Part shown: positions 34,800-47,240 of the stretch, piece by piece | How positions within the stretch are numbered: the stretch's first letter is position 1 | Layout of the letters: the number at the start of each line of letters is the position of its first letter | Source: Solanum dulcamara | Lineage: Eukaryota; Streptophyta; Magnoliopsida; Solanales; Solanaceae | Assembly (NCBI RefSeq): GCF_947179165.1 | Contig: NC_077237.1 | Coordinates: 87,396,341 to 87,460,340 of the forward strand | Length of the DNA stretch: 64,000 bases | Direction: 5' to 3' | The notes under the pieces: generated by a model | Told to the model about the DNA's origin: nothing | The model's database searches: none | Seen by the model: only the letters and a program-made list of their open reading frames with translations | Made by a program: the position numbers and the translations under genes

Positions 34800-36190
34800 T
34801 ATACGTATGGTTATATTTTTTTGAAAATTATAATTTAAAGTATTTACAGTAATATTTATATTTACAATTTTTTTAAAAAATTATGATGTTAAGTATATTA
34901 TAATATTTGCATGTCTATAATCCTCTGAAAAAAAGTATTTCTATCCTATAAAGATAATGATAAGAATAAGATTGTACATTTTATTTTTCTCAAATTCTAC
35001 CTAGAGGGATTACACTAAGCTCGCAAATTACATAGAAAAATTACATAGAAAATATAAACCTATTGGACAAATCGGATGTGATGGGGACTTAGTTAAGTCG
35101 CTTATATAATATCGACGACGATTTTTCACTTAATAAGTGAAGGCGAGAGAGAAGCGAGGCTTAGCGAGCTTTATAAGATTGACCATTACATAAATCACTG
35201 ACGGAGAAAGCTCAAAGAGTTTCCCTTCATTCATTATTAAGTCAAGATCTAAACTCGATTAAAAATATGTTGACAGAAAAAAATTGATCTTTAACCTCTT
35301 TTTATGTTGTTCCACCACCTGTTACATCAACTTAGCCATTCTTACGAGTAATTAAGTTAATATTATTTATGAAAATTAAGCATCAATTTTATTGTGGAAA
35401 AATTGGTGTAGAGACACGTAATGAAATGGTGGGGATGGTGGACATACTTACGAGATGCCGCGTTCTCTTATAACACTGTGGAAAAAGGACAAAAAATAGT
35501 TCTTTTTTTTTGTTAGTATTGCATGTCACTAAATTAAAAAAATTAAAAATAAAAAAATGTCACAAGATAATCTTGAAAAGAGGATAATATCAAAACCAAT
35601 CAAAAAAATAAACTAATGTACCGTATAATTATTTCGTTTTTGTCCCAATTTATATGATACTATTTAAATTTGAAGAATCAAATTGAATCTGGTTTAATTT
35701 ATAAATACATGTAATTTCATCTCCAATTAAAACTACTCAATTTATTTCATCCACTTAAAAATTCATGTAAAAGTTCACTATTAGAAAGACTGATTTTTTC
35801 TATCGCGAATCAATAAAAAAATTATGTATAAAATATGATTTTCTCGCTTTATTTCTGCTAAACTAGCTCACTGAAAAAACATATGATGAATAGCCATTGA
35901 ACATTTTTTCTTCTTATTGATTCAATTGAAATATATATAGATTACGATATTTTGGATATCATATTGGATCTATTTGGGCTATTAATCTATGATGGATCAA
36001 CTTGAGGGAGCCCAAATCAATCCATCGACAAAATCACTCTAGTCCAAATTCATTAAAATTTGGACATGTTGGACAAGTCATATGAATTTGGGCTAATTTT
36101 GTGAGTCCATGTGCTTCTTCCAAGTTATACTATAGTTATATGAACTGTCTTTAATATTTCTTCACTTTTGTTTTCTATTTTCAATAGATA
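34800..36190. other. AT-rich intergenic region
   Basis: No gene is seen. Single ends of 'cgtttttgtcccaatttatatgatac' type near 35636 suggest half of a Stowaway-like MITE. The rest shows no recognisable structure. Confidence 0.4.
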
Positions 36191-36200
36191 CTCTTTGATT

Positions 36201-36340
36201 TGTGAACTTGACGGTTGATTATATATAAGTATATTGTAACACTTTTATTTACTGATGTATGTGCATGTGAACTTGATGGTTGATGGTTGATTATATATAA
36301 GTATATTGTAACACTTTTATTTACTGTTGTATGTGCATGT
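36201..36340. repeat. Tandem duplication of about 68 bases
   Basis: 'gtgaacttgacggttgattatatataagtatattgtaacacttttatttactg.tgtatgtgcatgtg' occurs twice in a row, the second unit with a small insertion ('atggttg'). Confidence 0.75.
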
Positions 36341-36407
36341 GTTCGAGCTGTTGAAATGGTTTTTACAGAAATACAGAGTAAAACTGTATACAATATATTT
36401 TTGTTAT

Positions 36408-38439
36408 TGTGACGATCCAACCCATCGAATCGTGCGGGCACTCACTATAGACCCTAAGTAGGAGAACCCTTATTTAACAACAATTGCGGAATTTAAGACA
36501 AACTTGAAAAGTTAACCAAAAATTTCCAAAGAAAACTCTATTAAAAATCAGTTTATTCAATTATACAAACCCCCAAGGATACTAGTCTAAACAGATAGAA
36601 GAGTTACTAAGAGTAAAAATAAAATACATGACCAATGACCCAGCTTCCACCAAGATAAAGGAAAAAAATAGATGTTGCTAGAGGATCGCCTTTGTCTTTA
36701 CCTACGAAACATAACTGACCTTGCAACCAGACTATGCCAACTGGCATAACAAGAGTAGTATCAGTACAAACAACACGTATTGGTAGGCATCATCGTTCAA
36801 TCTGACACCCACCGCATAATATATGAACAGAAAAGTAAGAGATATCATAGTACTTAGACTTCCTCAATTTAGTCACCCCAGCCCAATATGTGCACTCCTT
36901 AATCTCACCCTTAGGGTATTAACTACCCTAAACAACACGATTCCACTACCACCCTAGTCACAACTTAAAACATGAGGGTTAGGGTACCTTATCATTTTTC
37001 CATCACCCCCATAGTCCCCACCAAACAACCTTAACCATTCAATGATTTCGCCCAACCCTCACTAGTTGGTCTAATTGTCTCACAACATAAAGCATATCTG
37101 TCTCACGACCACACTCTCCAACTCACCTGAGTTCTAAATAGCCATTATCCCTACCTCAATTATTCATGAAAATCACAATGGTAACACTCTCTAACAACTA
37201 GAAACCTCAACTTCTAAATGTATAAATATAAAATACGTTCATACTATAGAGATCACATCCAGGCCTAACAGGGCCCATCTTCTTACCCACCAATAAGCGT
37301 ATTGATGATCATAATTCTCTATATCTAGCATACCTCAACTCAAGAGTTCATTTATAGTTCTTATCCCATGGCTCATCTATCACTAACCTTATTATTACAT
37401 GAAAATGCATGTACCATCAGCTTCTCTCACAGGACCATCCACACACACATACTTGGCACTCTCAGGGGACTCAATTCAATCATATTTGTGTCAGAATGTG
37501 ACACCCGATCCAGATACGTATCAAAACATGACACCCGATCCATATATGTGTCGGAATGTGACACCCAATCCAAACATGCTACATTCACAATTACATTCAA
37601 TATTCACAACATTTATATCACCAAGAACAGGTTCATCACAAAAATAGGCCAGCAAGTGCTCATTTATATAAGGACTAACCTGTTGCCCTTATATGTACAC
37701 GTTTAGGCATATCATAAGTAACTCAATTACACATTTAAGATAATTCCGGGAACAATCAATGTCCACACTACCAAACCTTATAGGTCTAACCTCAGAATCT
37801 GCTAGTTTTACTTTTCTGTACGAGATTTTATGACCGATATAAATTAACCAACTGCATACAAACATCACAATCAATAACTTCTCAATTCACCGCAACACCT
37901 TTCTACCTAGGTCACATTCTATTTTGACCCAATCATACTCGGATCTCTACCCGTAACCCATAACTGCAACTTAGTATATGAATTCTCGTTAATTTTTCTT
38001 CTATATTACACAGTAGGTATAGGTTTACTATTCATAAAAGGGAAGCCTAGCCTACTTGAGCGTCAAGCATTAGCGGAGAGCTAACACTGCTGAAATCATT
38101 GGTTCCAGATGTTCCATGGGCAAGACTAGATTGAATTCCACGGGTTGAAGCCTTCTAAAAGCTAAGATTCCTTCTCCTCATCTTCCTCATTTAAGAACAG
38201 CCTTTTTGGAGGGTTTTGCAAAAACTCTCGCCTCTAACCTCCACTTGAGAGAAGTGGAGAAAATAAAAAAAATCGCGACTTAAGTTCTGTCCCATGATTT
38301 CCCGCTATGGCGGCTTATTCTCGCTCTGGCGGTGCCGCCTCGGCGGAACCATTCTACTCTGGAGTGGTGGTGGGACCCAGTCAAGCCAAATTCTTATGAT
38401 TTTTTTTATTCAAAATTAAAGACGGTTTGGATCGTTACA
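36408..38439. mobile_element. Solo LTR, about 2.0 kb
   Basis: The segment starts TGTGACGATCC and ends GGATCGTTACA, a TG...CA pair with matching short inverted ends. Flanking it are GTTAT (36403-36407) and GCTAT (38440-38444), a 5-base target duplication with one change. It contains the 'gtgacacccgatcca' short repeats often found in Solanaceae gypsy LTRs, and no gag or pol frame. The open frames within it are not genes. Confidence 0.78.
37489..37580. repeat. Three short direct repeats inside the solo LTR
   Basis: The unit 'tgtcagaatgtgacacccgatcca' type, about 32 bases long, occurs three times in a row with small changes. Confidence 0.75.
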
Positions 38440-39350
38440 GCTATTCGGTCATTTTTCAGACTCCATGCAATATATGATCAAAAGTTTAGTATACCAAGCT
38501 ATCATATCGCATGAGTTCTGTGGATTTTCCTTGTTATTGTACTCTTTTGTATTTCTTCCGATGCTTGCCACCCAAACCCTATCCTATCTTAGGATCTCGT
38601 CGAGTAGACTCTACTTTAGAGATAAGTTTTTTTTCTTAATCAAAATAAATCGAGAGTTTAATCTCTTTATTTCTTTTTGTGACAAAGGGCACATTCGATA
38701 GCATTCATGGTATCTAAAGTACTATTATGGTATCTAATCCTCTCCCCTATGCTTTCATACCTCAATATCGATAGGTATCCAATAACTTTGATGGAATAAA
38801 ATAAAAGTTAAAGTAATCATCCCTATAATTATCGAATTTGTAGACAACAAGTTACCTTTATGAACCTTTTTTTTGCTTACTTTAATGAGTCAGTAGTAAC
38901 TTGTTTTCTAATCTTTTAATCTACTATTTTGACTTGAAGGTTATAATTCATTTGTTTATTTCCCTCTTGTTATTAAAGCTAAAGATGCCTGGCAATAATT
39001 GAGTACTAAAATGAGATGTCTTAAAATAAAGTTATTGCCATTAAAAATCCAATAATATCTGACACTTCTGTCTGAATTTTTGAATTAATTAAATAAAATA
39101 AACAAATTTCATTAATCTTTACTTAATACCATTAACCTCATAAACAAAATGATTCCTTTCAAACTTTGATTGAAGGAGAAACTTTTTATTCTTTCTTTGC
39201 TCTGTATTGAATTATTTTCAAAAATTAATCTTATTTATTCTTTGTAATATTTTTTTTTAAATTGATGTCTTATCTATCCTATTGTAATTCGATTAAAAAA
39301 AAATCAGCTATGAATACAACAAAGTAATCGATTTTTTGGTGTTGAAGATA

Positions 39351-39389
<39 letters not shown>

Positions 39390-41595
39390 CTGCTTACATT
39401 TTTGAATGAAGTGATTATACAAGTCAATATCATATCAAAATAGGCGGAACTTTATGAAAAACAAACCATTTCCATACATTTATCACTATATCGAGTAGAA
39501 TGATAAAAATCGAACTAGAATCAATAATTCAAATTAAAAAAATGTTATTAAATTATTTGTATTGAGTTATCGAATTAGCGATTTAAAAGGGAAAATTAAA
39601 CAAAAACAACAAATAAGCACCCTTAAGGCCCTAACGCTGAGGAAAGATAAATATTATTTAATTTCATTTTTCATTTTTCACCAAAGGAAATATTAAAAGT
39701 AAGAAAAAAAAATACTTGAGGCATGTGGCCATCACTTTGTAAAATTTCAAAATCATTTTAAAATAAAATAAAATCGAGCAATAATTAACAAAAAGAACTA
39801 GTAAGAAGAGACATAACGACTCTTGTTGTTTTTTTAAAAAAAAAAAAAATGTTATTTGAATTTATTACAAACTATTAATTTACTTGGCAAACACAATAAT
39901 TGTCAACAACTATCTGACACTAACCATTTCATTGAATGTAGAGTGAGTTGCAAAACTCAACTATACTACACCGTTTTAATTTATTTATCTCATTATAATT
40001 TACACAAAATTTATGAAAAGAAAGAATGCTTTATAATCTCATGGTTTCATACTAAAAATCTATAATAGTAAAATATTCATCAATTTATTTGTCTGATTTT
40101 AACTCTTAAAAATAAAAAATATTTTTAAATTTTATAATTTTAAATTAAAAATATATAAAATATACTAAAAATATTCTATTAATTCATATTATGTAAAAAG
40201 TTGAAATTGAAGAACATGAATATTTAAAAATTACTAAAGGGATGTTTCATTTATTTGTTGATCTCCACTTTTCTCCATGTTACTCTTGATTATTTAATAA
40301 TGAAACCAAAACATCTGACACACCCTTTCTTTAATTAATTAATTAAATATCCTTTTTAAGAGAATTAACCAGGGAAAAAATAGTTATTTTCTTTAACCTT
40401 TTTTAACTGGCTATTAATCATTAATGGTACTATCCACCATATTAGACAAAATGCCAGAGTATAACAGGGTTTTTTTGCCACTATATACTAACCACCACAA
40501 TCATAATTCCTAGCAACTCCACACCCAAAAGATATTTTTCTAATATTATCATTATTATATGTATTTAATTTATTTTCACTTTCTATAATTTGTTTGATCT
40601 GATAATGATATGAGTTGAGTTTATATGGTGAAACATAATCGTTGAGAATTTATATGTGATTCAAATTTATTTGAAATGAGATGTAGCTGTTATTGTTTTG
40701 GCTTAGTACAATTCTATGTCGTGTTGGAATTTCGCTAATTTTTTAGAGATATCCTATCGAAATCTGACTCATCTGAAATGTTATTGGAAAATCAAATTAG
40801 GACGAATTCAGTCGAAAATGAGTAGTGAATCAAATGATATTTACCGTCAAGGATTAGGGTGGATTCCTTTCATCTGAGCATAAACGATTTCGGAATGGAA
40901 CAAACCCTCGATAGAAATTAAGAAACATATTCTTTTTTAATGAGCCTGACATGACACTAGTATAATTAGTAAGAATTTCAACTATGAGATGATTATATGA
41001 TTAATAGTTTTATTTTTATTTTTACATCACCATCTAAGTTCTAACAAACGAATTTTGGAAATGATACCTTTATTTCGTGTCTTCCAACTTTAACACCTAC
41101 TTTGATTTGACGTTACTGTGAAATATATACACAAATTATTTCAAAATTATAACTAGAATCACCCCTTTTCTGGATCCACCTCGTAACCTAGGATGGATTT
41201 CTTTCATCTAAGCATAAACGATCTCAAAACGGAACAAACCCTGATAGAAATCAAGAAACGTATTCTTTTTTAATGGGCCCAACATAACACGAATATAATT
41301 AATTAAAATTTCAAATACAAGATGATTATATAATTAATAGTTTTTTTTTTTTTTTTTTTTACATCACCATCTAACAAATGAAACATCAGCAAGTTGACCT
41401 TAAAGGTCCGGCAATCTCCAAACAGACCACCGACCACCTCCGCACCGCCGCCGGTTTTTATGGAGTTTTTGTGCTGTGATTATATATATATATTAAATAT
41501 TAATCAAAATTCATACCGTTTGACTCTCGAGGCGAAATCTTGACAAATAAAAGTAAGAGAGAAAGTAGTTATCATTTTTATGGTACTATCAATTA
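38440..41595. other. AT-rich intergenic region
   Basis: No gene is recognised. Sequence near 40857-40990 ('ggattcctttcatctgagcataaacgatttcgg...gaacaaaccct.gatagaaat.aagaaac') recurs at 41190-41345, a dispersed direct repeat of about 150 bases. A T-run lies at about 41341-41360. Confidence 0.45.
39353..39388. repeat. (TA)n microsatellite
   Basis: About 18 uninterrupted TA units stand in an AT-rich stretch; the length is likely to vary between plants. Confidence 0.85.
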
Positions 41596-41857
41596 CTCAT
41601 TTTGTCCCAATTTATATGGCACAGTATAGATTTTAAGAGTCAAACGATTTAATTTTGATAGTGAATTCGGATATAAAATTTTTGATTTTAAAAATAAAAT
41701 TTATATATTTGAAAACTATAAAAAAATAATGTAAGTCACAATAATTGATAATTTAAGACATTTAAAAAATATAAAATATTACTATGAAAAAAAGACTTAA
41801 TTGAATTTTAAAATTCAACAGGTATAACAGGTGTCACATAAATCAAGACAGAGAAAG
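41596..41857. mobile_element. Stowaway-like MITE
   Basis: The left end 'ctcattttgtcccaatttatatggcac' is matched by the reverse complement of the right end 'gtgtcacataaatcaagacagag'. The element is about 260 bases long, flanked by TA on the left, with no coding capacity. The inside includes 'tagattttaagagtcaaacgattt', common in this family. Confidence 0.65.
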
Positions 41858-42035
41858 TAATATTTATCATAGAATTTCACCAATAATTACCTTATTAGTC
41901 ACTTGATTCTATGACTACTTTTTTAATTTAAAGAATATTTTTATTTAAATACTAATAGAAATGAAATTATTAGGTAATTTCTTCACATATTTTTAAATTT
42001 TGATAAACAAAAACCCATGATACTTGTATTGTGGG

Positions 42036-42211
42036 TAGTGGCAGGATCGGCCAGAATTTTAAATAAGGGGTTCAAAATCTAAATCAGTAGACATACGAAT
42101 TAGTTGAAGGGAGTTCGACAACTATTTTATATACATAAAAAAATATTTTAATCATGTATAAATTGTATAATTTTTTGTCGAAGAAAATTCTGATAGGTGG
42201 CTCCGCCACTG
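42036..42211. mobile_element. hAT-type MITE, second copy, inverted
   Basis: The core 'ggggttcaaaatctaaatcagtagacatacgaattagttgaag...tttttgtcgaagaaaattctgat' is the reverse complement of the element at 33576-33765. The ends 'agtggcaggatcggcc' and 'ggctccgccactg' are mutated versions of its inverted repeats. No target duplication is left. It lies about 360 bases before the bHLH start codon. Confidence 0.65.
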
Positions 42212-42570
42212 ATGATAAGATATAATGACTATTCTGTATATTTAATTAAAATACATACAAACTGACTCGAGTATCACAATCATCTTTAAATATAAAACAT
42301 TTTTTATTCAAATTTGAAAAGGTCATACGAATATTTCCATTTCTTTATCTTCTCCCCTCTTGCTTCCTTTCCACTTTCCTACACTTTTCTCTCTACTTTT
42401 TCTTTCCTTCTCATTTGAGTGGAATTCAAATACCAAAGTCACAATCACCTCTTTTTTCTTTGTTTTGACTAAATTCTTCTTGTAATCTTCACTTTTTTCA
42501 ATTACAATTTTTTGGGTTTTGTTTTCTTGATTTGCCACTTATCCTAAACACTTCAATTCACATGTACTAA

Positions 42571-45494
42571 ATGGACAAGAAAAATTTGTTCTTGAACAAT
42601 GTCAACACAATGAATGAGTTAAATTGTACTAGTAGTTTTTACAATCCCAATTGGGAGAATTCTTCAATGGATCATCAAAATAATCCATTTGAATCTAATA
42701 TTATTGTGTCTAGTAATAGTGACAATTTTGTATTGAGGGAAGTGATTGGTAAATTAGGAAACATTTGTAATTCTGGTGAAATTTCACCAAATTCTTTTGT
42801 TGATAGTAATAACAATTCTTGTTATACTACTCCATTGAATTCTCCTCCAAGACTTAATCTTTCCAACTTTGATCATCAAATCAAGGGAAATTTTCCAATT
42901 AATAGTACTAATTTGTCACATTTTTCTACTAATCTTGGAAATTTTTCTTGTTTTGGTAGTAACAATTTGAGTGGCAATGAATCAAAATTTGTCCAAAATT
43001 TGGAAAGTTGTAAACTTTCAAGAAACAAGTCTATCAAAGAAAGTGAATTTGGAGATTCAAGAGAAAATTCTTCAGTTTCTGAACAAATCCCACTTGAAGA
43101 AATTGGAATCAAATGTCAAAATAATTCCAATTCCAAGAAGGGCAAATCAATTCCAAAGAGGAAAGCTAAAGAAATCACTCCCAAGAATGACAATGTGATT
43201 ATCCCTCTCTTTTCAATTCTTGATTTTGATTGTATTTCAGTTAAATACATTGATAGCTTAAAGATTTTCTATATTATAGTAAATTTTAACTTTTGATAAA
43301 TGTTGCTCGAACTTTTTAAAAATAATGTCGTGTTCGTGTCTGATTATTAAAAAATGCACTAGTTTTAAAGCGATATTTTTGAAGAGTCTAAACAACATGG
43401 CTTATGATAGGAGTGTTTATTGATTAATGCTTATCATACATATTTATTTTTACCAATAAAGTGACTTGATTTTTTGTTTTGCTTAATACTATGCAGGTTT
43501 CAACAGAAAACAATGAATCAAGTGCCAAAAGAATCAAATCTGATGACAAAATTGGAAATGATAAAGAACAAAATCAAGAAAATCAAAAGACTCAAGAACC
43601 ACCAAAGGATTATATTCATGTTAGAGCCAGAAGGGGTCAGGCCACAGATGCACATAGTCTTGCTGAAAGGGTATTTTTTTAATTAAAAAAATATATCAAA
43701 TTTTGTTAATTCCATTTGAAAACTGTTTTTTTATAAAATAAAAAAAATGTTTTGACGTATTTATAGTTATAATGTTTATTTTGACCTGATTATTTTGATT
43801 GGATAGGTGAGAAGAGAGAAAATTGGTGAAAGAATGAAGTTTTTACAAGATCTTGTACCTGGCTGCAATAAAGTATATAGTTCTTTTTACTTATTTTATT
43901 AATTTTAAGAGAAAATATATAGAATTCTAATATGGTAATTTCATTGTTTTTTTTAAAAAAAACTCTTTAGGTGACTGGAAAAGCTGTGATGCTTGATGAA
44001 ATCATTAACTATGTACAATCCCTACAGTGTCAAGTTGAGGTAAATTGCTTATAATTTCATCGATAACGTTAGCCAAATTCCAACAGGACGTTCGTTTGAC
44101 ATTAACGATTTTTTTATAGCAATTTTTTTTATAGTAAATCTTTTAGAATGATGGAAGTTGAATTCTATATTTATGTACTTTCATGTAGTTCCTCTCGATG
44201 AAGTTATCTAATCTGAATCCAACAACAGACTTCAACACAGAATCTCTTACGTTCAAGAATGTAAGTCATATAAACTCGTGCTATTATTCACACTAACTAT
44301 TAGTACATTTTAATTCGTCGAATGTAGTAGATGATTACCTACCTTTATTTTTCGAGTTATTGATCTTCTTTATCATGTATCGTTCCTTATAGTTATCCTG
44401 CATTTGATCTGATAGTGTAAAATTTCTTTTGCACGTCAGATGTTTCAGTCTGTCGGGTCGTTGCATCATAACATAAATTCAGAAGAAATCTCAGGACATG
44501 AATTTCCATATGGATTCCAATCTCAACAACGGCCAACTTTACAGAGTTTCTTACCAAAAGAAACAGAATTTCCCTTTAAAATTAATCCTCATTTGGATGG
44601 TTTTGTGGAACAAACACCTCAGGTAATCAATAATTACTAGGAACTGTGACGTACGTAGCTCAAACTTTTCAAAAATGTTGTTACGCTCATGTTAGATTCT
44701 CCGAAAATGCACTATTTTTTAAGAGTCCGACATGCAGCTATCGACATTTTCAAAAAGTCAGAGCAACATAGACGGTAACAATGTTGTGAAAACATTATTT
44801 TCCCCAGTTTTACTATTAAACAAAGGTGATTTGATCTATTTTTTTTTTTTAGGTTCCAACATTCTTCGAAGATGATCTTCATAGTTTTATCCATATGGGA
44901 TTTGGACAAATTCAAGCACAGAACTTTCCTGGTTAGTGTATAGATTCTTATGGATTTAACTTATATACACGGACAGCGGAAAGATTCTTACATTAATTTA
45001 TTATATGTAGTAGGTCAGTTACCATTTTTATCAGGTTATCATTTGGAGTAATACTTAACATGTAGATTTACCTATGTTACTTGGAGCCTCCAAAAATGTA
45101 GTCGCATCTGTATTTGGAGTATCAGACACACACACGACAGCATGTTGCTAATTAGTCATATGTTGTTATTGCATTTTTGGAGAATGTGACACACACGCGG
45201 CAGCATGTTGCTAATAAATTAGTCCTATGTTGTTATGTATTTTTGGAGAATGTGACACACACGCGGCAGCATGTTGCTAATAAATTAGTCCTATGTTGTT
45301 ATGTATTTTTGGAGAATGTGACACACACTTGGCAATATGTTGCTAATTAGTCCTATTCAGAGTATCCTAACACATATCTGACAATATTTTTGAAAAGTTT
45401 GAACACATAAAACTAATACTTTGCCTTGTTGAATGTAGGAAATGTGCCCACAGCACAAATGGAGCTGAATTATGAACAAAAGACCATATGGTAA
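42571..45494 (+). CDS. bHLH transcription factor, subfamily XII (bHLH62/77/78-like)
   Basis: Eight exons are deduced: 42571-43194, 43497-43670, 43807-43872, 43971-44039, 44189-44260, 44440-44622, 44853-44931 and 45439-45494. They give 440 aa with continuous phase. The first donor (AAT|GTGATT) is weak. The N-terminal [13 protein letters not shown]...GEI matches Arabidopsis bHLH78 relatives. The Lys/Arg-rich middle precedes the signature [20 protein letters not shown], then [20 protein letters not shown] and the second helix [23 protein letters not shown]. His, Glu and Arg of the basic region are present, so G/E-box binding is expected. Relatives include CIB proteins, which pair with cryptochromes and act in growth and flowering. 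The last codons differ from the usual end. An acceptor-like ttttcag at 45575 could splice a 3' untranslated intron from the donor at the stop codon. MITEs occupy three introns. Confidence 0.9.
43300..43405. repeat. Palindromic MITE in bHLH intron 1
   Basis: The left end 'atgttgctcgaactttttaaaaataatgtcg' and right end 'atttttgaagagtctaaacaacatgg' are those of the CTATGTTGCTCGGAC family. The element fills a large part of the first intron. Confidence 0.6.
44655..44775. repeat. Palindromic MITE in bHLH intron 6
   Basis: 'gtagctcaaacttttcaaaaatgttgttacgctcatgttagattctccg' leads, through 'aaaatgcactattttttaagagtccgacatgcag', to 'cattttcaaaaagtcagagcaacatag'. It is the same family as the copy in intron 1. 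Confidence 0.6.
45067..45415. repeat. Palindromic MITE with inner 66-base tandem repeats (bHLH intron 7)
   Basis: The ends 'cctatgttacttggagcctcc' and 'tatttttgaaaagtttgaacacata' are those of the palindromic family. The middle is expanded by about three copies of a 66-base unit starting 'ggagaatgtgacacacacgc' at 45179, 45245 and 45311. Each unit carries 'ggcagcatgttgctaataaattagtcctatgttgtt'. Confidence 0.7.
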
Positions 45495-45499
45495 ACTAT

Positions 45500-47080
45500 A
45501 GTATTTGTTTTGAGCCGAGTGTTTATCAGAAATAATTTTTATGTGTAATGTCTATATACAATCTATCCTTTTCAGATCTCATTTGTGGGATTACACCAGA
45601 TATGTTATTCGATTCAAGAACAAGGATGGAGCTCATTTCTCACTCCCAATTCTTGATTAATTCAGTGATTACTTTGGATAATCATAATGATTATCATTAA
45701 TTATTTCCCATATGGGACTGTTATTATTTAATTAGTAGGCAATTTCATACACCACATGGAGTGTTTGAACTCTAATTGATCACTTGTAAATTATTTTGTA
45801 ATTAACATTGTAAGTTTTATAACTAATTCATTGAGACTTTATGACATTTAATTTCCTTTTTTTTATTTTTTCTAGCACATAGCCATATATGTACATTTAT
45901 CTTTTTATTTTTCTTTCGGTGTCCTGTATTCATTTTAAAGTGCGACTGATGCTTCTGCGAAAGGTGACTCTACATATGTATATTTATTTCTATACACATA
46001 CATAAGGTGAAAATAAATAACATCACTACACATCTTGCTTTTACACTTTCGATAATCTTATTTGAAAATTCATGGCTCAAAATTTTAAATTATTTTATTC
46101 TTTTGTTATCGGTAAATCTATGATATAACGTCTATTTCAAGAAAAATAAATAAATGAATACTCATAAATCTTCCTTTACTATAAAGTCAACTAGATTGGT
46201 GAGAAAAAGGTTGCAATATTTTCCCCTTTTTTTAATTAAATCACTTTAATCATGTACAAAAAAATGATTATCATTCCGTGATTAACTCCGGATATAACGA
46301 AAACAATTAGGGTCCACAGATTAAAAATTACTTAAGAGTTTAAATTTATGCACTAATTGTCAGAAAAATATAATTCCAATTAATTAAGTCACCTATATGA
46401 TAATTACTTACTTAATCTATGTAATAAGCATGATTTGATAAAAATGATGATTAATCTACTATTACAAGTTAAATTACGTTGATAATGAAAAGCAAATAAG
46501 AAGAGATTTTTTAACCAGAAAGAAATTAATCGATTTACTAAATCAGTAATATTTTTTTCTTTCAAAAATAATTTATTTTTAAAAAAAGTAAAAAATAAAG
46601 TTGGTGAGAATGATATTACTTAACATCTTCATCATGTCAGAACAATTAACAGTTATTAATTATTGTAATAAGCTCTTTGATAATTATAAATTTATAATTA
46701 CTATGGCATTATGAATATTCTTTTGAATTATCATACCTTCCATATCACTTTATATCTCTTTCTTTCAACTTAAGGTTTGGTAGACATTTGACTTTAAATT
46801 TGAGAAAGAAAAAAAAAATAAAAAATATTGTGCAATGATTGAGATTTTATCACCCTTAATTATATATCACGAACTTGAAATAAGAAACGAATAATATCTT
46901 AGTAGAAAATATTTTACCCCGGCTCTTAGATCCTTCGTGGCCTTATTCGGGATAGTTTTAATTAGTCGTGTCTGTAAGTTTCAAATGCCAGATATAACAA
47001 CAACAATATAATATCTATTGTAATTTCATTAGTGAGGTTTAATTTGAACTTATTAACCTCTTAACTTCTTAGCCTTATCT
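45500..47080. other. AT-rich 3' flank of the bHLH gene
   Basis: The first 350 bases probably hold the 3' untranslated region; 'aattaacattgtaag' and 'aataa'-type signals are present but not decisive. No gene is seen to 47.1 kb. Confidence 0.4.
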
Positions 47081-47084
47081 AACG

Positions 47085-47240
47085 CCTTTTTATGCTTTGT
47101 TTTATGCTTTATTGAGCCGAGGGTCTCTCGAAAACAGCCGTCCTACCTTGGTAGGAGTAAGGTCTGAGTACAATTTACCCTCCCCAGACCCCACGTTGTG
47201 AAATTTCACTGGGTTGTTATTGTTGTTGTTGTTGTAGGAT
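47085..47240 (-). repeat. SolS-like SINE with (CAA)n-type end
   Basis: On the minus strand the order is '(caa)n', 'cagtgaaatttcacaacgtggggtctggggaggg', 'ttactcctaccaaggtaggacggctg', 'gagagaccctcggctcaataaagc'. This is the full core of the common Solanaceae SINE. Confidence 0.7.

Noticed and set aside
37489..37580. CRISPR-like short repeats
   Set aside because: Three degenerate units without unique spacers of constant length, in a plant LTR.
37368..37706. Two overlapping frames with repeated peptide units
   Set aside because: The repeats come from the short direct repeats of the solo LTR, and the frames overlap in different phases.
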